From the NCBI RefSeq assembly GCF_963583255.1, contig NC_084819.1:7582001-7646000 (forward strand): a stretch of 64,000 nt of DNA. Reading direction: 5' to 3'. The notes beneath the pieces were generated by a model, which searched no databases, was not told the origin of the DNA, and worked only from the letters and a program-made list of their open reading frames with translations. Each line of letters begins with the position of its first letter. Position 1 is the stretch's first letter. Source of the stretch: Pyrus communis. Lineage: Eukaryota; Streptophyta; Magnoliopsida; Rosales; Rosaceae. The position numbers and the translations under genes were made by a program. Positions 1 to 11,099 of this stretch are shown piece by piece.

Positions 1-111
1 CTCTATATTTTCAAACGAAAAAAATAAAAAAATAAAAAAACATGAAAACCACTGTCATGAATTTGGACCGTTGTGGCATTTTACCCTAATTGCCACCAGC
101 TGTGGGTCAAG

Positions 112-618
112 TCACCAATAACGACGGTTTTTTCTTCTCCGCCGTGGGCACTGGTCCCCTGCAGCAATCTTCATCTGCACTTTCTCAAACTCCGAAACCC
201 CACAAGGTATCACGATCCGACCCGGATGATTGTATCCGTAAACCTTCTCAGCCTCCTTCAACAGCTCCCCAAACAGAGGGTGATTGAAGTACAAGACCGG
301 CACTAAATACCTATGCGTGTCAGCGTCTGATTCGCCGACGTACACAGCCATGTGCCCCTTCGGCACACCAACCGGTTTCGTGGCTTTTGTTTCCTCCGGG
401 GCTCCACGGATCCGAATATAACCCGAGTTTGGGGAGCAGAGTTCCTTGGCTCCGCGTTGAAGAGAGCGAGCCAAGGTGAAGAATTTCGAAATCGGGTTGT
501 AGGTTCGGGCTGGAGGATCCAGTCTTTGGCACTGAGTTTCGTCTTTTCTGGATCGGATCATCCATTTGAAGATCCTCACTAGCTTGTGTTTTAGCCTGAA
601 ACCTCTGTTTCTTCTCAT
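112..618 (-). CDS. SAUR-family small auxin-up RNA protein
   Basis: This is a 168-residue intronless frame. Residues from about 85 to 155 form the SAUR core: VPKGHMAVYVGE, then a RYLVPVLYFNHPLF block, then LLKEAEKVYGYNHPG and an IPC..SEFEKVQ end. The open frame extends 15 codons upstream, but its first in-frame ATG is at 618 and begins MRRNRGFRLKHKLVRIFKW, the usual N-terminus of the longer SAUR proteins, so I chose it. Family knowledge: SAURs are short, auxin-induced proteins, several of which inhibit PP2C.D phosphatases and so raise plasma-membrane H+-ATPase activity and cell expansion. The long N-terminal part and the basic tail (CPRRRRKNRR) place it among the longer, SAUR36/59-like members, but I cannot name the orthologue. 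It is the only intact, ordinary host gene in the window. The 3' end lies close to the window start. Confidence 0.92.
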   Translation of the reverse strand: MRRNRGFRLKHKLVRIFKWMIRSRKDETQCQRLDPPARTYNPISKFFTLARSLQRGAKELCSPNSGYIRIRGAPEETKATKPVGVPKGHMAVYVGESDADTHRYLVPVLYFNHPLFGELLKEAEKVYGYNHPGRIVIPCGVSEFEKVQMKIAAGDQCPRRRRKNRRYW

Positions 619-774
619 CCTGAATTTAGTTAACGATAAGAACCCAGAAAATAAAATGGACAAATGGGTATTTTTAAAAATGTGTTTTCTGAATTGGGTT
701 TGTGTTTTGAAAATACAGAGAAGAAAACTGTGAACTTGGTAGGGTTTGTGTAGAAGAGTGCATGATGAGTGTTG

Positions 775-781
775 TTTTATA
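775..781 (-). promoter_or_regulatory. TATA box of the SAUR gene
   Basis: On the minus strand this reads TATAAAA. It lies about 157 bp upstream of the chosen ATG, leaving room for a 5' UTR of roughly 120 bp. No other TATA-like element is as close. Confidence 0.6.
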
Positions 782-1193
782 GTGCGGTGGTGGTGGTTGC
801 CGTGGTGGCGCTGGTGGTGGGAATATTTGGATATGGAGATGAGAATATATGAGAATATGGTTCCTTTGGGAGTTCAGAGAACATGTATCTGTAGGTGGTC
901 GGCACACGGTACAGAATTTTTTACTGTAGGAGATGTGAAGGAAATGGAGATTATATATGGAAGAGAGAGAATAAGAAAATGGTAGGAGATGGAGAAGTAA
1001 ATTAGTATAATCATGTACTTGTAAACATACGGATGCATGTACATATTGGGCTTTTTAAGAGTAATGATAGGATACAAACTTTCTAAGTTACTTTTCAAAT
1101 TATGTGATTTGTCATTAATAAAAAAATAAGTATGCTAATTAAAATATAATAGTTTAATAATCAACAATCATTATCATGTCATGTGATTTACAA
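782..1193. other. SAUR upstream region
   Basis: No credible coding frame is visible here. The DNA is a GGT/GTGG-rich stretch (782-830) followed by AT-rich sequence. By position it is the promoter-proximal region of the minus-strand SAUR gene. Confidence 0.4.
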
Positions 1194-1353
1194 AAAAAAA
1201 TGCTAAGGGACTCTCTTAAAGTGAGATTCTTTCCCACCTCAATTTTAATGTTAATTATTGTATCAATATTATAAAATATTATGTAAAAAATATAAGATGA
1301 CAAAGAATCCATAAAAAATCCAATGTTTAAAATAGTCTCTTAGTATTCCTCTA
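1194..1353. mobile_element. MITE, about 160 bp, TIR AAATGCTAAGG-type
   Basis: The left end reads AAATGCTAAGGGACTCTC. The right end, reverse-complemented, reads AGGAATACTAAGAGACT, giving imperfect terminal inverted repeats. A second member of the same family is at 6785-6953 and shares the interior (a TTAATTATTG/TATCAATATTATAAA-like core). No protein is encoded. Confidence 0.5.
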
Positions 1354-1839
1354 TAAAATATCATTTAAATAGCTAATCTCCCTTCATATGACGAGAGATT
1401 GATGATCTGTCATCTTGTGTTAATCACTAGGAATTAGAATCGTAAAGGTCATACATCAATAATTAAGAAAAAATTTGTGTGTAGCCAAAATTTGGTGGAC
1501 TTCCCTTCAGTATGGTCATTTGCTTTTAGCTTCTAACATGATCTTCAATGTAAGGAGTCCAAGGACTCAAATCTTATATTTGAGACCAAATATAAAGCAA
1601 AACATTTTCAATGCACATGAGACTTAAAACTCATATTTGGATGTTTGAGGCAAAGTGAGACACAAATTTAAGTTTCAATATGAGATTTGTCTTTAAGGTG
1701 GAGCTTATGCCAATTAGAAAAAAAAATTATTCAACCAAGAAAAATTGGACCAAACCCCACCAAACCCAAAATCTGGAATGGATTTGGACTCTAGTTGAGT
1801 TAGAACAGCGGGTTGCAGGCTTTGTTCTCATTGTCGAAA

Positions 1840-2115
1840 AAAATCAACGGTGTTGCTTCATGTGGCCTTGTTCTAGGTCGGGTCCATAGGGGTGAACCGC
1901 GTGTTCGACTGAAACCCTAGGTTTTCGACTATAAATCGATGTTGATGTCGGGGGTGTGGAGAACTGTAGGGACTTGAACTCTGCAAAAATCGACAAAATT
2001 CTTCTGCAGTTTCTAAGAACATTGTCGAAGACAGTGAATTCAGTCAAAGAACACGGTTGCATGTCATGATTTTCTAGGAAACGGCGAGGCTGTGGGCTCG
2101 GCTCGCGGCTTGACT
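1840..2115 (-). repeat. Fragment resembling the copia leader at 19170-19420
   Basis: Phrases are shared in the same order with the untranslated leader of the minus-strand copia element: a GTTCGACTG.AACC block, then a TTGCATGTCATGATTT/TTGCAAGTCGTGATTT block, then GGCGAGGC/GGTGAGGCC. It appears to be a remnant of a related element, ending where the CACTA-like element starts. Similarity was judged by eye. Confidence 0.35.
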
Positions 2116-2605
2116 CAGTTGTGTACACTAGTAGGAAAAACTATTTGCGCGACAGATGTTTAGATGACAAAGAAAAATTCGTCGCGCAAGTGCGTTTTGA
2201 GCAACGAAACAATAGATTCGTCGCGCAAGAATGGTGCTACTTTGTACGACGCATACTTTTGTCACGCAATACAGTTTGCACGACGAAAAAAAGATACTTG
2301 TCGAGCAAAGTCAATAAGAAAACCACGGGTAATTTTTTTTTTTTTTTGGTGCGAAAAAAATGCCTGATGAAGTTTTTCCTGCGGAAACCTTGGGCGACAA
2401 AGGCTTTGTTGCGCAAAGTTCGTTGAGTTTTGGGGTTAGAGCATTCAGTGCATGCGAATCAACGGAACACTTGCACAACAAAGGCTTCATCGCGCAAAGT
2501 CCAGTCAGTTTTTGAGTCAGAGCATTCAGTGCATGTGAATAAGAGGAATCAATACTGTATTTAGTGCAGACGTTTATGCGACAAAGGCTTCGTCGCGTAA
2601 AGTCC

Positions 2606-2640
2606 CTAACCTTCCTATAAATATGCACTTCTACTCTCCT
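2606..2640 (+). promoter_or_regulatory. Promoter-like module, copy 1
   Basis: The module reads CCTAACCTTCC, then TATAAATA at 2616-2623, then a CTTCTRCTCTCCT pyrimidine tract. It sits about 45 bp upstream of the ATG at 2669. An almost identical module occurs at 3548-3582. Confidence 0.45.
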
Positions 2641-2668
2641 GATTCGTCACAATTTTGTTCGTGCTTGA

Positions 2669-3054
2669 ATGGAGGATATAAATCAGGAGCAGAGCATGCC
2701 CTCCGGGCCTTATGATATGAGGCAATATGTGGAGTTTGCGCATGCAATTGGTGTAGCAATGCAGAATAATTGTCCTACTGCTAAGTGGCATTCTTGGAAA
2801 TATGTGCCCGGGAATGTGAAGAATGCGGTATGGATCAATTATTAGTAAGTGTGACAAATGTTGAAAATAATTAGTTTTGTGAAATTTTTTGTTATATGTT
2901 GGAATTAATTATTTGCATATATGTGTAACAGTGTAACTATATTCTTGATGATACGAATGAAGAGTTGATGAAGTTAATGGAGGAGGCATTGAAGGGGGGT
3001 TACAAGCAGTGGCGTTATGACGTGGAGCCGAATGGAGAACCAGTGAAACAGTAG
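2669..3054 (+). pseudogene. Two-exon fragment, possibly CACTA transposase-associated
   Basis: The first frame (2669-2845) encodes MEDINQEQSMPSGPYDMR and onward to KWHSWKYVPGNVKNAVWIN. It runs into a strong splice donor, GTAAGT, at about 2844. After an AT-rich intron ending in GTAACAG, a second frame (2932-3054) encodes CNYILDDTNEEL and later GGYKQWRYDVEPNG, ending in TAG. The two frames do not join in phase at the visible splice sites, so one base has probably been lost or gained. The tryptophan-rich KQWRYD phrase resembles plant En/Spm-type transposase regions, but I am not certain. The TATA module at 2606 lies directly upstream. Confidence 0.3.
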
Positions 3055-3224
3055 TTTTAAATTAATGTTTTTGAGGACAATATTTAGTTTTAAGGTTTTT
3101 TTTATAGGTTATGTATTTGGACTTAATTAGGCTTTAATTCATGTTTTGTTGTTTAAATAATTGCATGGATTAATTCAATTTATTTCAGTTTTTAATTATT
3201 TTTAGAATAAATATTATATTTGTT

Positions 3225-3291
3225 TGTAATTATGAAGTTTACGTAAATATAGATACTAAAGATCTATGTTTACGTAAACTTCATAATTACA
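3225..3291. repeat. Long hairpin, 30 bp arms
   Basis: Positions 3225-3254 pair with 3262-3291 around a 7 bp loop with one mismatch. The arm reads TGTAATTATGAAGTTTACGT and continues for ten more bases. Confidence 0.85.
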
Positions 3292-3547
3292 ATCAATTAC
3301 ATTCGTCGCTCAAAATTTGTAGAGATGAAAGTTTTGTCGCATAAAGGGCGTAAAAAACGCGGATAACTTTACTTCCATATTTTGAATCTATATGTTTTCC
3401 GCGACGAACATTTGTTGCATTAGGTGATAAAACCTTGCGCGACAAAGGCTTCATCGTGCAAAGGTCGTTCATTTTTTAGGTCAGAGCACTCAGTGCATGT
3501 GAATCAGAGGTATCAAAATCGTTTAGATGTTTGCGCGACGAAGCTCC

Positions 3548-3582
3548 TAACCTTCCTATAAATATGCGCTTCTGCTCTCCTT
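3548..3582 (+). promoter_or_regulatory. Promoter-like module, copy 2
   Basis: Same layout as 2606-2640: CCTAACCTTCC, TATAAATA at 3557-3564, then CTTCTGCTCTCCT. About 95 bp downstream an ATG at 3660 opens a short frame (MDDDGTHSSQTMDGEGFEKG). That frame reaches a possible donor near 3718 and may continue after a possible acceptor at about 3791 (...GATAG, then ACAAGAAGAAAAAG). The product is unrecognised and decayed. Confidence 0.4.
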
Positions 3583-4632
3583 ATTCTTCAGAATGCGTTT
3601 CGGAAACGCTTTATAATTTTGCAGATTATAATCAATTTGTTCTTTGATTGTTGGTGCGATGGACGACGATGGTACGCATTCGTCACAGACAATGGATGGC
3701 GAAGGTTTTGAAAAAGGTTTGCGTTGTAAATTTTGATTTTGTATAAAGTTCTTTTTTAGCTTCAGTATTATGAATATATTTTGTTGATAGACAAGAAGAA
3801 AAAGCTGCAGTATGGGTCCGACACACTTATGGTGGGAGCCGTTACCAAATTACTACTAACGAATTATTAAGGGTTGTGAAGTCAGATATGCACGCCAGCT
3901 TTTGGTCCAACATTGGAGTATTGGTGTGACAAATGTGATGTGGATTAGGAGTCTTGGAGAGCCATCCTCAAGGAGCAGAAGATGCACTTGATTGATGAGT
4001 TAGCTGTATGTGTTAAGTTATTAGTTAAATAATAATTATGTTTGTCAAATTTAATATAATAGTGAGATTTTAATTTATTAATTTTCGCATGACAGCCTAG
4101 TTGGGACATTGACAAAAGTAACCCAAATTAAGGCAATCAACAACATGTTCAAGTCTCATTTCCGGGTGTGGAAGTTTGATAACCAATGTGTGGCATAACT
4201 ACAACGAGAACCAGAACTACTGGCGAAGAAGTAGAATAGTATTTTTTTTAATTTTAATTTTAGTGCTTATTAAATAATGAGATCTGAATTAGAAGTTTGT
4301 TATTATGAATGGTTTACTTAAATATGTTTATTTTGAATAAAATTAATGCATTTTATTAAATATTTATATTAATTAATTATGCACAAATGGTTTAATGAAA
4401 TAAGTTCTTGATTTATTAAGTATTTATGTGTTTTGAAAAACATTGAAGACTGAATGGAAAAATTCAATTTTTTTATTTTTATTTTTAAAAAAGGTAATGT
4501 GTGACGAACCGCAAAGTGTTATAAAAAACACAACAAAGCGTAGTTGGGTGGCGCCAAAAGTGGAAGCACCATGTTTTGCACGGCGTTGCTTTTGATGCGC
4601 AAAGTCTTTTCACTTTACTGAATTTAACCAGA

Positions 4633-5750
4633 ATGCAAGAAGGCAGAAGCTGGAAAACAATTGCAGCAGTTGCCTTCATGCTGGAATTTCCAGCTGTTCT
4701 AGCTATGTTGCATTTAATCTCGGAGGTATATTTTCTTAACTAACTTATTAAATTTTCATTCATTTAAATTGTGTTGTATGTAGTTTATAATTATTGTGAG
4801 TTTATGTATTTGTATGCAAACAGTTACATATTGTATTTTACGGTTCACGCATTAGAGTTTGAACATGAGAAATTTGGTAGCATATCTTTGCATTCTTTGG
4901 GTGCATCGTAGTTTTTTGTATCTACGTCGTGCACTTGAAGAATTGCAGGGAGATGCTATCGAAATTTTCCCATGATTTTAATTTGATGTATTGGAACCGT
5001 AAATTGCAGCACGTAACTGTGCATTCTCGAATAAGATAGGACCTATGGTGGAGGCATAAGGTGGCATGTCATAATTGAAGTTGTTGTAACCCTTGTAATT
5101 TTTTTTATGTTTGCAGGTGATATCGACAAGCAGTGGATACATAATCCTAACAGATATGCTGATGATTATTTGGATGGAATAAATTAGTTCATTGATTTTG
5201 CAATTGCAAACAACTGTTGAATTCAAGTTGACTAATCTTGTTCTGGTACCAAATGTTGGACCTAATAGAGTTGATTCCTTAAAATCCTCCACGTTGACTG
5301 AATTATAAACCATAGTTCTGTAATGTAACCACTATTGTCCTATAATCAAGGGATGTCAATTTCCTTACGGTTTTGAGATTAACCAAATTAATTCCAAGTT
5401 GATATCCTTATGACACTTAGTGATGATTCAAATAGAGTCCTTACACAACCATGTAAGGGAAATCTTCCAATTTAATTGCTTCAAAAAACCCAATTCTTTT
5501 CACACCAGCGGCAATGGAAATTCAAATTCCCATGAGAATTTGAGAGAGCCAAATGTGAATGTCAATGGAAGTAGAGCCAGCTTTGGAACTAGTTTCGAGC
5601 AAGGATTTGCTGTTGAAGCTTAATGGGGAAGAAAATGTGGAAATGTTAGAGACTGATGAGGCTGCGCAATCCGGCTGGCCCACCAAGGTTTTTGTTCGCA
5701 ATCAAGGAGGAAGAAAAGGAGGATTTGGAATCAGAAGATGGGAAATCTAG
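4633..5750 (+). pseudogene. Unrecognised gene-like fragments
   Basis: Three pieces look coding but do not assemble. Positions 4633-4725 encode MQEGRSWKTIAAVAFMLEFP and then VLAMLHLISE, up to a GTATAT donor-like site. Positions 4865-4975 encode a 36-residue frame with YLRRALEELQGDAIEIFP near its end. Positions 5559-5750 encode a 63-residue acidic then basic frame (ALELVSSKDLLLKLNGEEN and later GRKGGFGIRRWEI). I recognise none of them. They may be exons of a decayed host gene or captured gene pieces beside the CACTA-like element. Confidence 0.2.
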
Positions 5751-5759
5751 AAGTAGAAG

Positions 5760-6281
5760 AAAAGGGTCATGAACGAGAAGTTTGGGTGATTCGATTTTGG
5801 CAGTGGACACACCTTTTCTCTCCCCTATGCCTTCCCCGTGGACGGGGTAATCGGATCCTAGCTAGTGCATATAATCAACTTTTGGATACCTTAAGTACAG
5901 TCTAACGGAGGAAGAGTTTTAGTTTGGGCATTAAACCTAACAAATTTTACCACAAGGGTTGAATCTGAATTTTTTTTTTACGCGAGGGCTATTTTCCGAA
6001 TACCTTACGACCACAGGAACCATTTATCCTTTTCGGCTTTTTATATATTCAATGTGCGACCCGATTTGCTTGTACTTTTTTCCTATTTTATGATTGGTCA
6101 TTTTTTTCCTTTTACCATTTATTGTATAAGCATCACATTGATGAGTTTAATATATTAAAATAAAAAATAAGAATCGTTTTTCGTTGCACTTAAAATTTTC
6201 GACTCACTCCAGGCGTAACAAACTAAAGAAGGAAAAAGAAAAAGAGGATTGTATTTGGGACAAATTAAAGCTTTTTGAAAT
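5760..6281. other. No feature seen
   Basis: AT-rich DNA without a credible frame, tRNA or recognisable repeat end. Confidence 0.4.
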
Positions 6282-6289
6282 GTCTAAGG

Positions 6290-6626
6290 GCTGGTTTGGT
6301 ATTGCTGTGCTTTGAAAAAAAGCTGATTCTACTGTGCTGTAAGAATAAGCAGCTGTGAAATAAAGCAGCAGAGTGTTTAGTAAACTTTTTTGTAAAAGTG
6401 CTTTTGAAAAAAAAAAACAGTATTATAGTGTTTGGTAAACTTTTATGTAAAATAGATGTGAAAAAAAACCGATTTTTCAAAGCTGGGTTTTGCAGCTTCT
6501 TGTTTTTGGCTTTTTTCATCCAAAACTATGAAAAAAAACTGAAGCTGAATGTTTACCAAACACAAAAATAGCTCCCAGTTTTTTTTGATACCAGCTTTTT
6601 TCAGAATCACCTCAATACCAAATGAG
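6290..6626. mobile_element. hAT-type MITE, 337 bp
   Basis: The left end GCTGGTTTGGTATTGCTGTG and the reverse-complemented right end CTCATTTGGTATTGAGGTG are inverted repeats. Each continues inward to AAAAAGCTG. The flanks carry an imperfect 8 bp duplication (GTCTAAGG at 6282-6289, GTCTAAAA at 6627-6634), as for hAT insertions. No protein is encoded. Confidence 0.65.
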
Positions 6627-6784
6627 GTCTAAAATACAAGTTGAAAGAGTCGCTTGGTCAAATCTTTTGAAAAAAAGGCAGACGGGTCACATTTGAAATG
6701 TTAATGGAGGGGCACTTCATATTGTTAGAAGTCTGAGATCGCATTCGCATTCAATAATTATGGTAAGATTTTTATTTGTAGCCT

Positions 6785-6953
6785 GAGAAATGCTAACATT
6801 ATAAAGTTTATGAAGAATTTTTGGGATTCTTTTTCACCTCACAATTTAACGTTAATTTTCGTACCAATATTATAAAGTATTATGCTAAAAACATAAAGTG
6901 ACAAAAAAATTATGAAAAATTTCACTTTTAATAAAGTCTCCTTAACATTTCTC
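6785..6953. mobile_element. MITE, second member of the 1194-1353 family
   Basis: The ends are GAGAAATGCTAAC and, reverse-complemented, GAGAAATGTTAAGGAGACTT. The interior matches the 1194 copy (CACCTCA.TTTAACGTTAATT, ACCAATATTATAAAGTATTATG). Confidence 0.55.
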
Positions 6954-7975
6954 TTGGCTCGAAGTCCCCCATCTCGGACACAGCCCTCATATTTTTCTTT
7001 AGGTTTATTCAAGATTCCTCAACTATAAAATTCATTTGTAGAGCCATAAGCCTTATTGGGTTCTGTTTGTTTTCAGGATAAATATTTCTTTTCTTGTTGG
7101 ACTATTCCATATTATGACCTTATTATATTTGCCACGGTTGTTAAAAAATGATATGCGTACATGCTTAATTTCTTGATTTGTCAAATAGCACAAGAAACTG
7201 GAAACTCCAAACCGAACTTAATTTTTGTCACACAAATAAGTCATCTACTATATAATTCAGGGAGACTAGGTCTGAGGGTTAGAAATCAGACGAGTATCAA
7301 GAATTATAGAGGAAGAGAAATGAATAAAGTTGTAGAGTTTAGAGTCAAATGTGACTCTAAGTGTTATATCATCCCCAATGCACATCATCAAATGTAACTT
7401 TGCATTGATTCTAAATTCATATATAAGTTCAACTTTTTTCATGCATCGAAGAAAATCGAGTCAAACTTAATGTCAAAAGTTAAATTTTGACTTCAACCAT
7501 GCATGTGCTAGAGATAGCTAGGCCTAGGCCTAGCCCAATGCCAGTTGTACGACCATTCGAGACCTCAAAAAATCGGAGGCACAAAATTTTTTAAGGTAGT
7601 GTATTCATATATGTTTCTATAAGCATATAAATTAAAGAAAAAAAAAAATTTGACTGACTCATAAATATCAATGGTCGCTAGTTTCTTTCTTTGCTAATAA
7701 CAACGAGGTCTTGTCTTCGAACTGGGCCTTGCCCTCCTCCCTTTCTTTTTTTTTTTTTCTTTTTTTTTACTAATTTTTGTTTGATTCTTAATTTCTTTTT
7801 ACCTTTGATTTTTTTACTAATTTTTTCTTTATGATCAACTGACCAAGTATTACGATGTAACTTTGTTTTTTAACTATGACAACATATTCTCAGACAAAAA
7901 AAATACTTATTCAAATTATTGACAATCTTTCAAATACCTAGTTGAAAAAGAGAAAAAAAATTCAAATAAAAAAGG
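6954..7975. other. No gene seen
   Basis: AT-rich flanking DNA with T-rich runs (7740-7770). The left copy of the copia TSD (TAAAT, 7976-7980) lies at its right edge. Confidence 0.4.
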
Positions 7976-7981
7976 TAAATT

Positions 7982-8226
7982 GTTGTGGCTTACTTTAACT
8001 GATAGGGAGAGAGAGGGCTGGTAGCACAGAGATAGAATAGAGAGAGAGATGTGTTTGTAGGGTTGTGTAGAGGATATGTTATTCCCCCTATGCAGTGCCT
8101 TTATCTATAGTAATGAGGGAAGAATCCTTCTCATCCAAGGAATACAAGTCCTAATAGGGTAGAATAAGTAGAATAAAATATAATATAGAATTTACACAAT
8201 CACACTTCAATACAAAGTTTATAACA
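7982..8226 (-). repeat. 3' LTR of the minus-strand copia
   Basis: 245 bp, TGTTGTGGCTTAC...TTTATAACA in plus orientation, matching 19882-20129 with many substitutions and small indels. The TATA sequence of the other LTR is here changed (TATCTATA at 8102). Confidence 0.9.
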
Positions 8227-8238
8227 CTTCCCCTTGAG
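8227..8238 (-). promoter_or_regulatory. Polypurine tract of the minus-strand copia
   Basis: On the minus strand it reads CTCAAGGGGAAG and abuts the 3' LTR, the expected site of plus-strand DNA priming. Confidence 0.75.
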
Positions 8239-8499
8239 TGTATAAATACTCAAATAGATTTGGTATCATGTAGAGTTGAGGAAGTCGACTAGTCGGCAGT
8301 TCTTCTGGGAACACGCTAGTCTCAAATAAGGTAGAAACTTGCATATGGAACTAAGTCTCACAAAACACTCTATGGCTATGGTAAAAACCTGAGTAGGGGC
8401 AAAATCCATAGTCTAAGAAAAATGTGTGAGAAATCCAAAGTCAAATGAAACGTCTATGGGACGTCATCAAGGATATGATCAACCCAAGGTGGGTGCTTC

Positions 8500-9360
8500 G
8501 TCAAAACCACGTTAGGTAGCAAAAACCCAGTGGGAAAAATAGTACATTAAGATCAAGCAAGTATACTTAAGGATACTACCTCTGAGTTCGACATAATTCC
8601 AAAGAGAACTAACAATATTACAACTCAGAAAGTTTACGCATACCAATTCCTTGAACAAGCTTCTAAAACATCGCATTCGGTAGTGATTTGGTGAAGAGGT
8701 CGGCCAGATTGTCTTGTGAACGGATTTGCATAACTTCAATTTTCTGATGCTTTTACTGTTCATGTGAGAAGAAAACCTTAGGTGCAATGTGCTTGGTGTT
8801 GTCTCCTTTGATGAAACCTTTTTTGAGCCGTTTGATGCATGCTACGTTATCTTCATAGATCATCATCGGGACGTCAACAATGGGGTAAAGATCACAGAAG
8901 CTTCAAATATGGCCCACAATTGCTCTCAACTAGAAGCATTCCCGAGTTGCTTCAAATAGGACGAGAATTTCAGCATGGTTAGACAAAGTTGCAACTAAGG
9001 TCTATTTGTTGATCTCCAAGAGATTGTGGTGCCTCTAATGGTAAAGACATAACTCGTTTGAGAACATGCCTTGTGCTAATCAGATAAGTATCATGCGTCT
9101 GCATAACCAACAAGATGAGAATCGACTTGAGATAAGGGGGTGCGGCATCACTCAAGGACCCGTAATGATAGAATAAACCTAGATCCATAGTACCCTTAAG
9201 GTAACAGAAGATGTCTTTAACACCAGTCTAATGTATGCGTGTTGGTGCATTACTGTATCTTGCCAAAAGATTAACAACGAAAGAGATGTCGGGTCCAATG
9301 CATTGAGCTAAGTACAATAAAGCACCTATCGCACTTAGATAAGGAACTTTAGGTTCCAAA
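8500..9360 (-). pseudogene. Copia RNase H region, frameshifted
   Basis: Broken minus-strand frames retain RNase H phrases of this copia family: SQDNLADLFTKSLP-like wording near 8700 (shifted) and GLFYHYGSLSDA near 9150. The family's TTTTTCCCACTGGGTTTTT motif lies close by on the minus strand. It cannot be translated continuously. Confidence 0.7.
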
Positions 9361-9365
9361 ATCTC

Positions 9366-9938
9366 TTAATCGTCCTCTTTTAGACAAAATGGATCTCGTT
9401 TTGCATCTAGCGATCGAACGACCATAGGAGTACTCGAAGGCTTCACTTTATCCTCGTTAAAGTGGTGCAATATCTTATGGGTGTAGTTCAATTGATGTAC
9501 TAGGATTCCATCCAAACTGTACTTTATCTCGAGACCAAGATAGTATCGAGTCTTTCCTAGATCTTTCATCTCAAACTCCGACTTTAAGTGCGCGGCAGTT
9601 TTCGCGAACTCTTCAGGAGTTCCGATGAGGTTCATGTCGTTGACATAAACTGCAACAATCACAAAACCATAATGTGATGTTTTAATGATTGGTTCAAAAG
9701 GTTACCATATTTTTCCGAATTGCTTTAAACCGTAGAGTGAACGTCTCAACCAAATTGAGAGTGTGTGTTGGGGTTTGGAAATATTTGATCCAGTCAATGT
9801 AAGTTTTTCGGGAACTTTCATATAAATTTCTATACCAAGATCCCTATAGAGATACACATTTGCTACGTCCATCAACTGCATACTCAGTTTTTTGGAAACT
9901 ACCAAACTAATAAGGTAGCGAAAAGTAATCACATCCAT
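9366..9938 (-). pseudogene. Copia reverse transcriptase, broken
   Basis: Two minus-strand frames cover the RT. Positions 9702-9938 end with RRSLYGLKQFGKIW. Positions 9366-9662 hold AVYVNDMNLIGTPEE followed by LKSEFEMKDLGKTRYYLG. The YVDD catalytic motif is changed to YVND, and the two halves are out of frame. The same domain in the plus-strand copia (44735-45262) keeps YVDD, and the two are clearly related. Confidence 0.85.
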
Positions 9939-10022
9939 AATGGCTGAACAAGTTTTGTCATAGTCAATAAGACGAGATTTCTACGCCAAAGATCATCCAA
10001 GCTAGCATAATGGATTGAAGTC

Positions 10023-10427
10023 TCATGATTCTCGATTCTCGGGAGGTGGATTCGTCTCTTCAAGGACGTTTTTGTAATCTAGAATTTCCTCATAAGTTGG
10101 ATAGATTGAGTAGGCAACAATTGGATTCACGGTAGGCTCAGCAGAAGCCTGTGTCGTGGGTTTCCTCTTCTGGGGGTGTGAATCCTTTGAACTAAGAGGT
10201 TTGCCACACTGTTGTGTTGGGGAAGATGATTGGCTAGCCGTTAATGTACATGGATCTGCCAAAGCTGCGTCTCGGGTCTCCTGGAGGGAAGTCCATCGTA
10301 CATTTGGTACATGCATCTTTGCAGGCATATTCGCAGTTGGAATATGTGATCTTGTCACTCGTGCTAGATCAATAAAAGCATATGGCATGCTCTGAGCTAC
10401 GCTCTGAAGATCTAATATGCACTGCAT
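10023..10427 (-). pseudogene. Copia linker between integrase and RT
   Basis: A 134-residue minus-strand frame with MPYAFIDLARVTRSHIPTAN and a basic, proline-rich segment. It corresponds to the plus-strand copia segment near 43800-43990 (MPDAFNDAMKVTKSHIPAAN). Confidence 0.7.
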
Positions 10428-10631
10428 TTCAATTTCAGACTAAGTGGTGCGGGGATCTAAATGAGACAAAGTGAAAGTCGTCCACGTAATTCGTGCCATT
10501 CTTCAGGAACGGTAACGTTCATATCTTGCCGTAATGACAGAAAGACTGTCTCCTAGAAGTGACAATCCACAAAACGAGCAGTAAACTGATCGCCTGTCAA
10601 AGGTTCTAAGTAACGAATGGTTAAAGGAGAA

Positions 10632-11014
10632 TCATATGCAACATAGATTCTCATCCTTTGCTAAGGCCCTATTTTTTGTACGTAAGGGCGGTAAAATCGG
10701 CGCATAGATCGCACAACCAAAAACGCACATATGTGATATGTGGAGTTCATATCTGGTAACCAACTGAAGGGCGCTATATGGTTGGGTCGCAACAGGCCTC
10801 AAGCAGACTAACATGGTTATGTGCAATATTGCATGGCTCCAAGCAGCAATCGGGAGCTTGGTATCTATGACCAACAATTGAGCAATTGTTTGAAAACACT
10901 TAATGAACACCTCAGCCAGGCCATTCTAGTGTGAATATGGGGTACTTGTTATTCAACTTCAACCCCAACCGACATGCAATAGTCATTAATAGTTTTAGAT
11001 GTGAATTCTCTAGC
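10632..11014 (-). pseudogene. Copia integrase, downstream half
   Basis: The minus-strand frame 10632-10910 has the integrase end (KLPIAAWSHAILH, then HISHMCVFGCAIY). Its upstream continuation stops at 11014, where the CACTA element is inserted, and resumes at 16228. Confidence 0.75.
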
Positions 11015-11099
11015 CATTACTACAACACAGGCTATCCCCGGCGAAGCTAAAACTGACAAGAAATCCAATTTCTATCGGAAATTTGGCAAAAATCTGACA

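Larger units (their letters stand above)
2126..4620. mobile_element. Decayed CACTA-like DNA transposon, left end only
   Basis: The left terminus is CACTAGTAGGAAAAACTATT, the canonical CACTA start. Many copies of a GCGCGACAAAGGCTTCRTCGCGCAAAG-like motif follow (2143-2420, 2470-2500, 2575-2600, 3340-3470, 4590-4600), as expected of CACTA subterminal repeats. No matching TAGTG right terminus was found, so the right limit is set at the last GCGCAAAG-type motif. Inside are two promoter-like modules, exon-like fragments and a long hairpin, listed separately. It is probably non-autonomous or a wreck. Confidence 0.5.
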
